The notes beneath the pieces are model-generated. The model was not told the DNA's origin. It saw only the letters and a list, made by a program, of their open reading frames with translations, and did no database searches. Positions 34,901 to 43,435 of a stretch of DNA of 44,991 nt are shown piece after piece. Each line of letters starts with the position of its first letter. The first letter of the stretch is position 1. The translations under genes and the position numbers were made by a program. Source of the stretch: Acidobacteriota bacterium (GTDB lineage: Bacteria > Acidobacteriota > Terriglobia > Acidiferrales > UBA7541). Location: contig JABCZK010000040.1 in NCBI GenBank assembly GCA_013289695.1, positions 1 to 44,991 on the forward strand, read 5' to 3'.

Positions 34901-36415
34901 TTAGCGAAGTTCGATCAGGACGAGGGCGTCGGGCGCGAGCTGCAAGGCGATTTGGCCTTTGTGGATGGGAAGCGTTTCGGGCGCGGGTAATTGGGCGGCT
35001 GCTCGCAGCGTGAGAATTTGCGCTTGCGTAGGATAAGCGGGACTGTTCATTGCGGCGTAGGCTTTGAGCAGGGAGCCGTGATCGGCATCCACGCGGTAGA
35101 TTGTTGCCTTGCGGCGGCCCGTTAGTGAAGTCAGTTGCAGCATTACTTCTTTCGGTTCGCCTCCTCCTCCAACGACTGGAGTATTCCACAGCGCAATCAC
35201 GATGGCGCCATCGGCGCGACGGGTGATGAGAATGTCGTCGCCATTTGCGGGAATTCTTGTTTCGCCCAGGCGGTGGAGGAGCTTGAAAGCGTTGAACGCG
35301 GGCTTGGGCAGGCCGTCTTCGGCGATCAGGCCGTAGCCGCCGTAGAAGGGGCGCTTCACCACACCTTGTTCTTCGAAGACGTCGGAAAATGTCCAGTAGC
35401 TCATCATGTCCGTCAGGCCGTCGCATTGGCGGATGGTGTCGGCCATCCAAGGACCCATGTAAGTGGAGTCGGTGACGTCTGGTTCGTTCATGTAGCTGGC
35501 GTTGAATTCGCTCCAGATGAGCGGGAGACTGGGGCGAGCGGAGGCGGCGATCTGGTCGTGAACTTTGCGCACGGCGCGGCAGACCATTTGCGTGCGCGGG
35601 ATTTGCTCGTGGGTGCCGAAAACATCGGTTGCGGAATCGTTGCCGTAGACGTGCGTGGAGACGAAATCCACCGGGACGTTTTCTCTTACAGTGTGCTGAA
35701 TGAAGCGATCGGCCCAGGCAGCTTGAGCTGTGGCAGGGCCGCCGATGCGCAGACGCGGGCTGACTTCTTTTAGGGCGCGGGCGGCGGAGTCGTAGAGTTG
35801 GAAGTAAGTTTGTTCTTTTGGAGCGCCGGCCCAGAAATCGAGATTGGGTTCGTTCCAGACTTCGAAATACCATTGCGATACTTCGTCGATACCGTAGCGG
35901 TCCAGGAGGTGTTGCGCGAACTGGCGGACGAGTTCGGCCCACTTTTCGTAGCTCTTGGGAGGCGAGACGTTGGGCTTGTACCAGAAATCCTGGTATTTCG
36001 GTTCGGCGGCGAGCTTTTTGGGCATAAAGCTCAGCTCGATGAAGGGCCGCACGCCGGCTTGCAGCAGGCCATCGTAAATCTGGTCCACGTAAGAAAAATT
36101 GTAGGTGGGTTTGCCGGTGGAGTCTTCGTCGTACACACCTACCTCATCGTGAAAAATTGCGTGGAAGCGGATGTATTTCACGTCCGTGGCGGCTTTCACT
36201 GCGCGCAAGTCATCGCGATAGCTTTGGCGCAGGGAGAGGATGGCGCGGCCGGAGCCGAACATTTGCTCCCAAAAGTGCGGGAAGGGCTGGCCTTGGGCGC
36301 GCGTGTCCACTTGGATTGTCTCGGGCGCTGGGGGATTTTGGGATGCGGTCTGCTGCGCGGACGTGCAGGGCACAGCGGCAAGGATCAGAGACCACGCGAG
36401 AAACCTCTGCTTCAT
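34901..36415 (-). CDS. Exported glycoside hydrolase, GH39 (beta-xylosidase)-like
   Basis: 504 residues with a signal peptide ending in SAQQ (about residue 22). The TIM-barrel clan-A pattern is present. The acid/base candidate is Glu189 in WYFEVWNEPNLDFW, and the nucleophile candidate is Glu303 in IWSEFNASY, the spacing expected for GH39. A C-terminal beta-sandwich follows (about residues 400-504). It should act on xylosides or related plant or microbial glycans outside the cytoplasm. Start: ATG 36415 with AGGA 9 bases upstream. The frame runs to a GTG at 36430, which has no ribosome site. It is divergent from the HTH-TPR gene across 298 bases. No transporter or sugar gene is adjacent. Confidence 0.85.
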   Translation of the reverse strand: MKQRFLAWSLILAAVPCTSAQQTASQNPPAPETIQVDTRAQGQPFPHFWEQMFGSGRAILSLRQSYRDDLRAVKAATDVKYIRFHAIFHDEVGVYDEDSTGKPTYNFSYVDQIYDGLLQAGVRPFIELSFMPKKLAAEPKYQDFWYKPNVSPPKSYEKWAELVRQFAQHLLDRYGIDEVSQWYFEVWNEPNLDFWAGAPKEQTYFQLYDSAARALKEVSPRLRIGGPATAQAAWADRFIQHTVRENVPVDFVSTHVYGNDSATDVFGTHEQIPRTQMVCRAVRKVHDQIAASARPSLPLIWSEFNASYMNEPDVTDSTYMGPWMADTIRQCDGLTDMMSYWTFSDVFEEQGVVKRPFYGGYGLIAEDGLPKPAFNAFKLLHRLGETRIPANGDDILITRRADGAIVIALWNTPVVGGGGEPKEVMLQLTSLTGRRKATIYRVDADHGSLLKAYAAMNSPAYPTQAQILTLRAAAQLPAPETLPIHKGQIALQLAPDALVLIELR

Positions 36416-36625
36416 CCGGTGAATCCTCACAGAAAGCTAAAAAGCGGCGGTAGAAGGATAAGGATGTCACAACTTGCAGCCCCGCCCCAATAATTTCTGG
36501 CTTGGCTGCGCGGGATCTTTTGCGTTTGTGTCACGGCGGTGACCGGGACCGTTCGGGGGCGTTGTTCTGGTTGCGACTCGCTGCCTGGCGCAGCCTGATT
36601 GGTGGTGCGGCGTAAAGGAAGGCTC

Positions 36626-36654
36626 TAAACATACAACCCCGTCGGGGGTATCAT
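36626..36654 (+). promoter_or_regulatory. Possible promoter of the HTH-TPR gene
   Basis: TAAACA (36626-36631), 17-base spacer, TATCAT (36649-36654). The spacer contains the small inverted repeat CCCCGTCGGGG (36637-36647), where a repressor could sit. The leader would be about 50 bases. Confidence 0.35.
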
Positions 36655-36713
36655 TGGCCGGCGCGTGCCGCTGCGGAATTGGCAGTAGCGGACAATTCGG
36701 GACAAGTCGGGAT

Positions 36714-38210
36714 ATGGCTTCCACAGAACATAGCCCTCGAGCTAATCGGCGTCTCGATACCTGGAAAGAGATCGGCGCGTTCTTCGGCCGTGACGAGCGG
36801 ACGGTGAAGCGCTGGGAAACGATGCGCGGCCTGCCGGTGCATCGCGTTCCGGGCGCCGGGCGGGCGAATGTGTACGCCTACACCGACGAACTGGCGGAAT
36901 GGCTGAATGGGGTGAAGATCGCGGCCGAGCACGACGCTGACTCCAATTCCGATTTACTGAACGGAATCACCGCGGACGCTGCAGCTGCGCGAAACGCTGA
37001 GACGGGCGCGCAGGCTGTCAGTGATGCGCAAGCAAACGCAGGGTTCGTTGACCGCCGCGTGGGCGAACGACGGAGCGGGGCTCGGCCCTCACTGTTAGAA
37101 CGCAACTGGCCTGCCGGGCGCTATGTGGCGATCCTTGCGGCCGTGCTGGTGGCGGCGTTGCTGGCCGTGACCGTCGAGCGCCGGGCTTCTTCCGCGCGCG
37201 GTCTGCGAACGACACCCGTGGCTGTACGGCAGCACGCGCCTGACCCAGAGGCGGAGCAGCTTTATCTGAAGGGGATTTACTACTGGCAGAAGCGCACTCC
37301 GGAAACCCTGAACCAGGCCGTGGATTATTTTACGCAAGCAGTGGTGCGCGATCCGCAGTATGCGGAAGCGTACGTGGGTCTGGCGGATTGTTACAACCTG
37401 CTGCGCGAGTATTCGCTGATGCCTCCCGGTGAAGCGTACCCGCGCGCGCAGGCTGCGGCGAAACGCGCGATCGCGCTGGATGATTCGCTCTCCGGAGCGC
37501 ACAGTGCTCTGGGATTCGTGGATTTTTACTGGTCGTGGGACCTGGCGGGTGCGCAGCGTGAGTTCGTGCGCGCGCTGACGCTCGATCCGAACTCGGCGGT
37601 CGCGCATTATTGGTACGGCACGTTCCTGCTGCATCTGGGACGATTTTCCGAAGCGCTGCAAGAAATTGAAAAAGCCCAGAAATTGGATCCCAACTCGAAA
37701 TCCATTCTAGCGGATAAGGGACTGGTGCTTTTCCACGCCGGCCAGACGAGGCAGGCAGAGGAATTATTGAAGCAGCTCGCAGCCACGGAGCCGGATTTTC
37801 TCTCGCCGCACAACTACCTCGCGACGATTCATCTTGTGCAGGGCAAATACCCGCAATACCTGGCGGAGTCCAGGAAAGGGGCGACGCTGTTGCACGATCA
37901 GCCGCGCCTGGAGATTGTCACTGCCGGTGAGAAGGGACTGGCGCGTGGCGGAGCGCAGGGAATGTGGAGCGATATGCTGAAGGAGCAGCAACGGCTGCAC
38001 GCCGCCGGCAAAGAATCAGCTTACAATCTGGCGCGGACTTGCGCGCTGCTGGGACGAAAACCAGAAGCGCTGGACAATTTACAGACTGCGTACCAGCAGC
38101 GCGAGCCGCAGCTTGTGAGCACGCGCGTTGATGTAGCGCTTTCCAGCCTGCACGATGAAGCGCGCTTCCGGGAAATTCTGGCGCAGGTCGGCCTACCTCC
38201 TCTACCGTAA
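36714..38210 (+). CDS. Membrane protein with N-terminal helix-turn-helix and periplasmic TPR repeats
   Basis: 498 residues. Residues about 14-64 (RLDTWKEIGAFFGRDERTVKRWE, then GLPVHRVPG) form a small winged or MerR-like DNA-binding domain common in acidobacterial proteins. A single membrane helix lies at about 137-154. The C-terminal 300 residues are tetratricopeptide repeats (for example ALDDSLSGAHSALGFVDFYW and ALTLDPNSAVAHYWYGTFLL). The layout resembles one-component CadC-like regulators, where the outer domain senses and the inner domain binds DNA. The target genes are unknown. The start is placed at ATG 36714, before the DNA-binding domain. The ribosome site is weak (GGGAT). The gene diverges from the GH39-like gene, which is a plausible target but unproven. 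Confidence 0.75.
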   Translation: MASTEHSPRANRRLDTWKEIGAFFGRDERTVKRWETMRGLPVHRVPGAGRANVYAYTDELAEWLNGVKIAAEHDADSNSDLLNGITADAAAARNAETGAQAVSDAQANAGFVDRRVGERRSGARPSLLERNWPAGRYVAILAAVLVAALLAVTVERRASSARGLRTTPVAVRQHAPDPEAEQLYLKGIYYWQKRTPETLNQAVDYFTQAVVRDPQYAEAYVGLADCYNLLREYSLMPPGEAYPRAQAAAKRAIALDDSLSGAHSALGFVDFYWSWDLAGAQREFVRALTLDPNSAVAHYWYGTFLLHLGRFSEALQEIEKAQKLDPNSKSILADKGLVLFHAGQTRQAEELLKQLAATEPDFLSPHNYLATIHLVQGKYPQYLAESRKGATLLHDQPRLEIVTAGEKGLARGGAQGMWSDMLKEQQRLHAAGKESAYNLARTCALLGRKPEALDNLQTAYQQREPQLVSTRVDVALSSLHDEARFREILAQVGLPPLP

Positions 38211-38233
38211 AAGTCTGCTCCCTCAGAAGCTTT

Positions 38234-38581
38234 ATGCATTCGGTCCCACGCCGCACGGCGGCTACGACGACATCGGTCGAAACCGACGACACGGCATTCG
38301 TGACATCGAACGAGGGATTCATTCTGTTCGCGGACAATGGTTTGAACACCGTCTACAGCTTGAAAAAGAAAGCTTTCGCGCCAGGGTCAGCCTACACGGC
38401 AGCGGACGGAGGGCCGATTCTCGGGACGATCGATGTGACAACCGGGTTCATAACCACGATGGTGACTGGTTTGAGTGGTCCGGGAGGCTTGGCGTTCGTC
38501 GATACTTCGAAACACGACGGAGATGATTCCCGCGAAGAGGATGGAAATTCCTGCCGCGATCGTAACTGGGATTCCCGTTAG
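38234..38581 (+). pseudogene. Remnant of a beta-propeller-type secreted protein
   Basis: The frame encodes 115 residues. The middle 65 (FILFADNGLNTVYSL, then KKAFAPGSAYTAADGG, then GTIDVTTG and VTGLSGPGGLAFV) read like the closing blades of an NHL/propeller-type protein. The first 25 residues and the Asp/Arg-rich tail do not fit. No ribosome site or signal peptide is present. It starts 24 bases after the HTH-TPR stop. Most likely the 3' end of a decayed gene. A short real protein cannot be excluded. Confidence 0.45.
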
Positions 38582-39021
38582 CACGAACCGCTGAGAACAC
38601 TGCGAACCAGGCTTCCGGCTGCGGCCCCGAGTCGAGGGGCTCGGGGTCGCAGCGGAGTCGCGCGATGCGCGGAAACGCCCATGCCTCTGCTCTTTTTTGG
38701 AGCCGGCGGCAGAGTTCGCGTTGCTTTTCTCTCCTGCGACACTATTCCTGATTGACGGCAATTCGTCGCGCAATCGAATTCTGTGTAGTTGACGGATGTC
38801 GCGACGGTCTCGATTTCGGGTCGGCGTGTTGCGGTTTGCGCTGGCGGCAAATTGGACATGTGTGGGGCAGAAGCCGCAAAGAATCAGGAGCTTTCCATAG
38901 GAATCGCAAATTCCGATTGACCACGGAAGCGAGTTCATATAGGTCTATGCTACTTGACTATATTTAAATACGGCAGCAAAGTGTCGCGGTCACGCCGCCG
39001 GGACAGGAGGAACGCTCAGTC
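38582..39021. other. Intergenic region upstream of the DUF3857 gene
   Basis: No gene seen. It holds the inverted repeat at 38621-38650 and an AT-rich stretch at 38936-38970. There TTGACC (38917) with TATAGG (38938, spacer only 15) or the TTGACTATATTTAA run may be the promoter of the next gene. Neither pair is good enough to call. Confidence 0.4.
38621..38650. repeat. Long inverted repeat GCGGCCCCGAG / CTCGGGGTCGC
   Basis: An 11-bp stem with one G-T pair (38621-38631 with 38640-38650) and an 8-base loop. It lies shortly after the propeller remnant. Same general style as the other GC-rich intergenic palindromes. Confidence 0.5.
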
Positions 39022-41034
39022 ATGATTCGGCCTCTCCGATTCCTATGGGGACTGGCAGTTCTCAGTTTGTTTGTTTTTTTCGCGCAACCACCTACATCGC
39101 TGGGTGACGATTGGCTGCCCGTGCCACCCGCGGACCTGGCATTGAAAGACAATCCGGCCAGCCCAGGAGCGCACGCGATGATGCTCTACCGGCGTGCTCA
39201 TATCGATGCAAAGCGATCGAACCTAGACGGAGATTTTGAGGAGGAATACGTCCGTATCAAGATTTTCACGGTGGAAGGCACAAAAGAGGAAGGTGATGTC
39301 GCGATTGCTTTCTCGAAGGAAGACTCCGACATCAAGGACATTCGCGCGCGAACAATCGAGCCGGACGGAAAGATCGTCAACTTTGACGGGAGGGTGTTTG
39401 AAAAGACCGTCGCGCGGAACGGCGCAAACTCGTTTCTGGCGAAGGTCTTCAGCCTGCCAGAACTGCAGCCCGGCTGCATCGTGGAATACAGATACCGGAA
39501 ACAATATGTGAAAGCGCCCCTGGTGCATATGCTGCATAGCGAGCATTGGATCGTATCCGGGCGGCTGTTCACACGCGACGCGAGCTTCTCGATTATCCCG
39601 TACGTCGGCGGTAGTTTTGCTCCGACGCTATTTTTCCGGACGACGGGCTTGCCGCAAGGTTCACTCCCGCAGCGTCAGGGCGACGGGTCGTATTCCATGG
39701 AGGTCCACAACGTTCCAGGGATCCAAGAGGAGCCGCTGATGCCTCCCGTGCGCTCGCTGCAAGCACGCGTGGAGTTTTTCTACCGTGCGAAGGGCGAGCC
39801 GGTGGGAGAAACGACCGAACAGTTCTGGAATCGGATGGGCAAAAAGTGGAGCGATGAACTGGATAAGTTTCTGAACAGAAAGAGCGTACTGGACGGTGAG
39901 CTTGCGCAGGTCACCGCTGCGGGCGACGCGCCCGAAGCGAAGCTGCAAAAGATCTATGCGCGGGTGCAGAAGATTCGCGACTTGAGCTACGAACCGGCAA
40001 AAACGGCCGCGGAGAAAAAGGAAGAGAACTTGAAGGCCGACGAAAACGTGGAGGACGTGCTGAAACACGGCTATGCAACGGAGCGCCAAATCAACTGGCT
40101 CTTTATGGGCTTGGCGCGGTCCGCCGGATTCGAGGCGTTTGAAGTATTTTTGGTGCCGCGAAATCAGGACCTGTTTGTTCCTTCCGGACAGAACACCGAC
40201 CCTCTGACTGCAGATATCGTGTGGGTACGCGCGGCCGGGAAGGAATACTGGCTCGACCCGGCGGCGCTGTATTACCCGTTTGGATTGCTGCCGTGGTACG
40301 AGAGCGAATCGAAAGGCGTGCGCGTCGCCAAGCAGGGCGCCGAGTTTGTGGAGACGCCGATGGCCGCAAGCTCCGACGCGACAACGGTAAGGCGCGCCGA
40401 TCTGGAAATGAAGCAGGATGGGAGTGCCAGCGGGAAGCTGCAAGTGGATTTTACCGGCCAGACTGGGGCGCTGCGGCGAACGAGGTACCGCCGCGACGAC
40501 GAAACCGGACGGCGTAAGGCGCTTGAGAATGAGATTCAAAAGTGGATGCCAGCGGGCTCGAGTCTCGAAGTGACGAACATCACAAATTGGGAGGATGCTG
40601 CGCATCCGTTGCACGTCGAAGCTACAATTACGGCGAGCGAAATCGGTTCGTCGTCGGGGCGCCGCATGCTCGTGCCCATAGCGTTGTTCCAGACCAGTTT
40701 CAGGGCTTCTTTCGAGCCGGAGCGACGCGTCAACCCGGTCTATTTCAGTTTTCGATTCGAGGAAATAGACGACGTGAAGATCCACGGGCCCGCGGCATAC
40801 AAGATCGAAAACATGCCGCCTCGCAAGCTGATCAATCCGGGCACCGCGATGTCCTATGAAATCGCGCCGGCGGAGCAGGGCGACGGTTTCGAGGTGAAGC
40901 GTCACTTCACCGTGAGCGACATTCATTATCCGGTGGACTCGTACGCGGCGCTGCGCTCATTTTTCAATCTTGTGAAATCGAATGATGAAACACAAGTAGT
41001 TCTGCAAAATGCGCAAACGCCAAAGAGCAATTAG
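39022..41034 (+). CDS. Exported DUF3857 protein with degenerate transglutaminase-like region
   Basis: 670 residues. A signal peptide (hydrophobic about 8-22) precedes a beta-rich DUF3857 domain (about 45-290). Then comes a transglutaminase-like segment (about 310-420) and a further beta-rich C-terminal domain. In active members of this family the segment reads GxCxDKA...LLxALLRAAG. Here it is VLKHGYATERQINWLFMGLARSAG, so the nucleophilic Cys is absent, while the YWLDPAA strand with its Asp remains. The protein is therefore probably a structural or binding relative, not a cysteine enzyme. GGAGG lies 11 bases before the ATG, a long spacing. It stands alone and its function is unknown. Confidence 0.82.
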   Translation: MIRPLRFLWGLAVLSLFVFFAQPPTSLGDDWLPVPPADLALKDNPASPGAHAMMLYRRAHIDAKRSNLDGDFEEEYVRIKIFTVEGTKEEGDVAIAFSKEDSDIKDIRARTIEPDGKIVNFDGRVFEKTVARNGANSFLAKVFSLPELQPGCIVEYRYRKQYVKAPLVHMLHSEHWIVSGRLFTRDASFSIIPYVGGSFAPTLFFRTTGLPQGSLPQRQGDGSYSMEVHNVPGIQEEPLMPPVRSLQARVEFFYRAKGEPVGETTEQFWNRMGKKWSDELDKFLNRKSVLDGELAQVTAAGDAPEAKLQKIYARVQKIRDLSYEPAKTAAEKKEENLKADENVEDVLKHGYATERQINWLFMGLARSAGFEAFEVFLVPRNQDLFVPSGQNTDPLTADIVWVRAAGKEYWLDPAALYYPFGLLPWYESESKGVRVAKQGAEFVETPMAASSDATTVRRADLEMKQDGSASGKLQVDFTGQTGALRRTRYRRDDETGRRKALENEIQKWMPAGSSLEVTNITNWEDAAHPLHVEATITASEIGSSSGRRMLVPIALFQTSFRASFEPERRVNPVYFSFRFEEIDDVKIHGPAAYKIENMPPRKLINPGTAMSYEIAPAEQGDGFEVKRHFTVSDIHYPVDSYAALRSFFNLVKSNDETQVVLQNAQTPKSN

Positions 41035-41090
41035 GCCCGCTGCGGGAGCTGAGTGAGCGGAAAGCTGAGGAGACAACGATTGCGCGGCGC

Positions 41091-42809
41091 TTAGAAGCGG
41101 CCTTGCGGGTTGATGCCTTTGGCTTCGACGCAGTCGTAAGATTGGCCTGCAGCGAGATTCTTGTACTCTTCTGTTCGGCCGCTGGGCCATTCGATGGTGA
41201 CGCGGTCGATCTTGTCGCATTTGGCGAGGCCGAAGGTTACCGGCAGCTCGGATTGCGACAGGTAGCTTGAGCCGCCTTTTACCAGGCGCGACTGGATGGA
41301 GGCTTCGTACTCGATTCGGACCGTGGCGCCGATTGCGTCGCGATTCGATTTCGTGCCGGTGAGATGAAAGCGAATGCTGCGGTTTCCGGCGAGCTGGTCG
41401 TTGCGATAGAGATGGGCGGGACCGTTATTGGTGGTCATTAATATGTCGAGATCGCCGTCGCGGTCGAAATCGGCGCAGCAGAGGCCTCGCCCCACTTTTG
41501 GTTGACTGAACGATTCGCCGGTGGACGTGGCGACATCCTGAAATCGTCCGCGGCCATCATTGAGAAAGATTTGCGGAGGCTGGGCGTAGCCGACGTTGCC
41601 GCGAATGTTGCGCACGGTGTCGTCAATGTGTCCATTCGCGACGACCAAGTCCAGCGCGCCGTCTAGGTTGGCATCGAGGAACGCGCAGCCGAAGCCCAGC
41701 GTATTTTGTGACGCGAGACCGACGCCGGCTGGTATCGCGACATCGTTGTAGGTGCCGTTCGCTGAGGGGCGATAGAGACCGATCATTTCGTTGTCGAAAT
41801 TGGTGATTGCCACACCCGGAAAACCGGAGTGGTCGAAATCGGCGGCGTCCACGCCCATTCCGGCGCGGGCTTTGCCTTCGGCGCTAAAAGCGATGCCGGC
41901 TTCGACGGCCACGTCCTGGAACGAGCCGTTACGCAGATTGCGATAGAGCTTGTTGGGCTGTGTGTCGTTGGCTACGACAAGGTCGGGCCAGCCGTCGCGA
42001 TCGTAGTCGAGCATGGCCACGCCTAGAGATTTTGAGCTGGTGTCGAAGATGCCGCTCTTGGCGGTTACGTCCTCGAAAGTTCCATCGCCGCGATTGTGGA
42101 AGAGCCAGCAAGTTTCGCCTCGGTAGGCTTCGGGCGTGCAGTAGGATTTATGTTTGCCGTCGAGGCTGCAGAAAACGTCGTGTTCGGCGGACCACTTTAC
42201 ATAATTGCAGACGAACAGGTCGAGCAAGCCGTCGCGATCGTAATCGAACCAGAGCGCGGAGGTGCTGAAGGCGAGGCGGTTGTCCAGTCCGCTCTTGGCG
42301 GTGACGTCGCTGAATGTTCCTTTGCCGGTATTGCGAAACAGGCGGTTCTGGCCGACGCAGGTGACGAGAATGTCGGGAAAGCCGTCGTTGTTGTAATCGC
42401 CGACGGCGACGCCCATCCCGTACATTTCAACGTCGAGGCCGGCGCGGTGCGTGACGTCGGTGAAAGTGCCGTCGCGATGATTGCGATAGAGGCGGAGTGT
42501 GGTGCGCTGGCGTTTGTGTTGCGGCCAGTCCATGCCGTTGATTAGCAAGATGTCCTGCCAGCCGTCCGCGTCGTAATCCAGGAACGCGCATCCCGAGCCG
42601 AGGGTTTCGGGGAGAAGCTTGCCGCCGTACGCGCCGCTATTGTGGCGGAATTGAATGCCCGCGGCATTCGTGACATCTACCAGGCGGAAGCCGGGAGTCG
42701 CAACGGATGGTCCCGTGAATGCTTCGGGCGCGAACAGTGTGTGCTTCGCGCAGGTGAGCGGACTTGCGGCGAGGCCCGCTATTCCCAGCAGGAAAGACCT
42801 GCGCTTCAC
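41091..42809 (-). CDS. CRTAC1-type protein: FG-GAP/VCBS repeats with C-terminal ASPIC/UnbV domain
   Basis: 572 residues. A twin-arginine-like signal (KRRSFLLG) indicates export. At least seven blades carry Asp-rich calcium loops, such as DYDADGWQDI, DYNNDGFPDI, DYDRDGLLDL, DYDRDGWPDL and DFDRDGDLDI, which predicts a beta-propeller like integrin alpha chains. The last 75 residues are an ASPIC/UnbV domain (GATVRIEYEA, YLSQSELPVTFGL, IEWPSGRTEEY). Molecular function of this family is poorly defined; ligand binding or adhesion at the cell surface is usual speculation. The start codon is GTG at 42809, and its four bases GTGA overlap the response-regulator stop, so it is translationally coupled to the two-component system. 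No independent ribosome site is obvious. Confidence 0.88.
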   Translation of the reverse strand: MKRRSFLLGIAGLAASPLTCAKHTLFAPEAFTGPSVATPGFRLVDVTNAAGIQFRHNSGAYGGKLLPETLGSGCAFLDYDADGWQDILLINGMDWPQHKRQRTTLRLYRNHRDGTFTDVTHRAGLDVEMYGMGVAVGDYNNDGFPDILVTCVGQNRLFRNTGKGTFSDVTAKSGLDNRLAFSTSALWFDYDRDGLLDLFVCNYVKWSAEHDVFCSLDGKHKSYCTPEAYRGETCWLFHNRGDGTFEDVTAKSGIFDTSSKSLGVAMLDYDRDGWPDLVVANDTQPNKLYRNLRNGSFQDVAVEAGIAFSAEGKARAGMGVDAADFDHSGFPGVAITNFDNEMIGLYRPSANGTYNDVAIPAGVGLASQNTLGFGCAFLDANLDGALDLVVANGHIDDTVRNIRGNVGYAQPPQIFLNDGRGRFQDVATSTGESFSQPKVGRGLCCADFDRDGDLDILMTTNNGPAHLYRNDQLAGNRSIRFHLTGTKSNRDAIGATVRIEYEASIQSRLVKGGSSYLSQSELPVTFGLAKCDKIDRVTIEWPSGRTEEYKNLAAGQSYDCVEAKGINPQGRF

Positions 42810-43435
42810 GAGATATTCACCAGACCGTTGCGGATGGCGTAGACAACCAGTTCGGCGGTTTTGTGAATGCCGAGCGCGTCCATGATATTGGCGCGATGGA
42901 CGGCAACGGTGTTGGCGCTGAGGGAGAGGCGGTCGGCGATGGCCTTGTTGGAATTGCCTGCGACGATTAATTGCAGGATTTCGAGTTCGCGCGGGGTGAG
43001 GCCGGAATCGCGTTCACCTTTCAGTGCAGGCGTGCGCGAAACTTCGGGCGCGAGGACGATTTCGCCGGCAGCGACGCGGCGGATCGCCGAGCCCAGGCCG
43101 AGGTCGTCCGCATTTTTCAGGATGTAACCGCGCGCGCCGGCATCGAGCGCCTGACGCACCAACGTGTCTTCGGAGTGCATGCTGAGCATCAGGATGGCCT
43201 GCTTGGGAAATTCCTGGAGGATCCGTCGCGCGGCGGCGAGGCCGCTCATGGCGGGAAGCGCGCAGTCCATTACGATCACGTCGGGGTGCAGTTCGCGGGC
43301 GAGGCGAACGGCGTCTTCACCGTTGCTGGCTTCTCCGGCTACCTGCAGATCGCCTTCGTCTTCGAGCATGCGGCGAAAACCGCGGCGCACGAGGCTGTGA
43401 TCGTCCACTAATAGAACGGAAATCTTAGCAGACAT
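42806..43435 (-). CDS. NarL/FixJ-family response regulator
   Basis: 209 residues. The receiver domain has the acidic pair Asp11-Asp12, phosphoacceptor Asp57 (VIVMDCALP), Ser85 (LSMH) and Lys107 (YILKNADD). A LuxR-type helix-turn-helix occupies residues about 145-205 (LTPRELEILQLIVAG, KAIADRLSLSANTVAVHRANIM). It should bind DNA once phosphorylated by the kinase encoded just upstream, whose last 11 bases overlap this start. Its own stop overlaps the CRTAC1 start. It is the middle gene of a fully overlapping three-gene operon. Confidence 0.93.
   Translation of the reverse strand: MSAKISVLLVDDHSLVRRGFRRMLEDEGDLQVAGEASNGEDAVRLARELHPDVIVMDCALPAMSGLAAARRILQEFPKQAILMLSMHSEDTLVRQALDAGARGYILKNADDLGLGSAIRRVAAGEIVLAPEVSRTPALKGERDSGLTPRELEILQLIVAGNSNKAIADRLSLSANTVAVHRANIMDALGIHKTAELVVYAIRNGLVNIS

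Noticed and set aside
34698..35942. 414-codon frame overlapping the GH39-like gene on the same strand
   Set aside because: Out-of-frame Arg/Pro/Ser-rich shadow. The GH39 frame carries catalytic motifs.
38387..38938. Minus-strand frame with a membrane-helix-like stretch near 38530
   Set aside because: Only one hydrophobic stretch in an otherwise unstructured frame, with no ribosome site. Likely chance.
39661..40926. 421-codon frame opposite the DUF3857 gene
   Set aside because: Antisense shadow. The sense frame has a signal peptide and family features over the same span.
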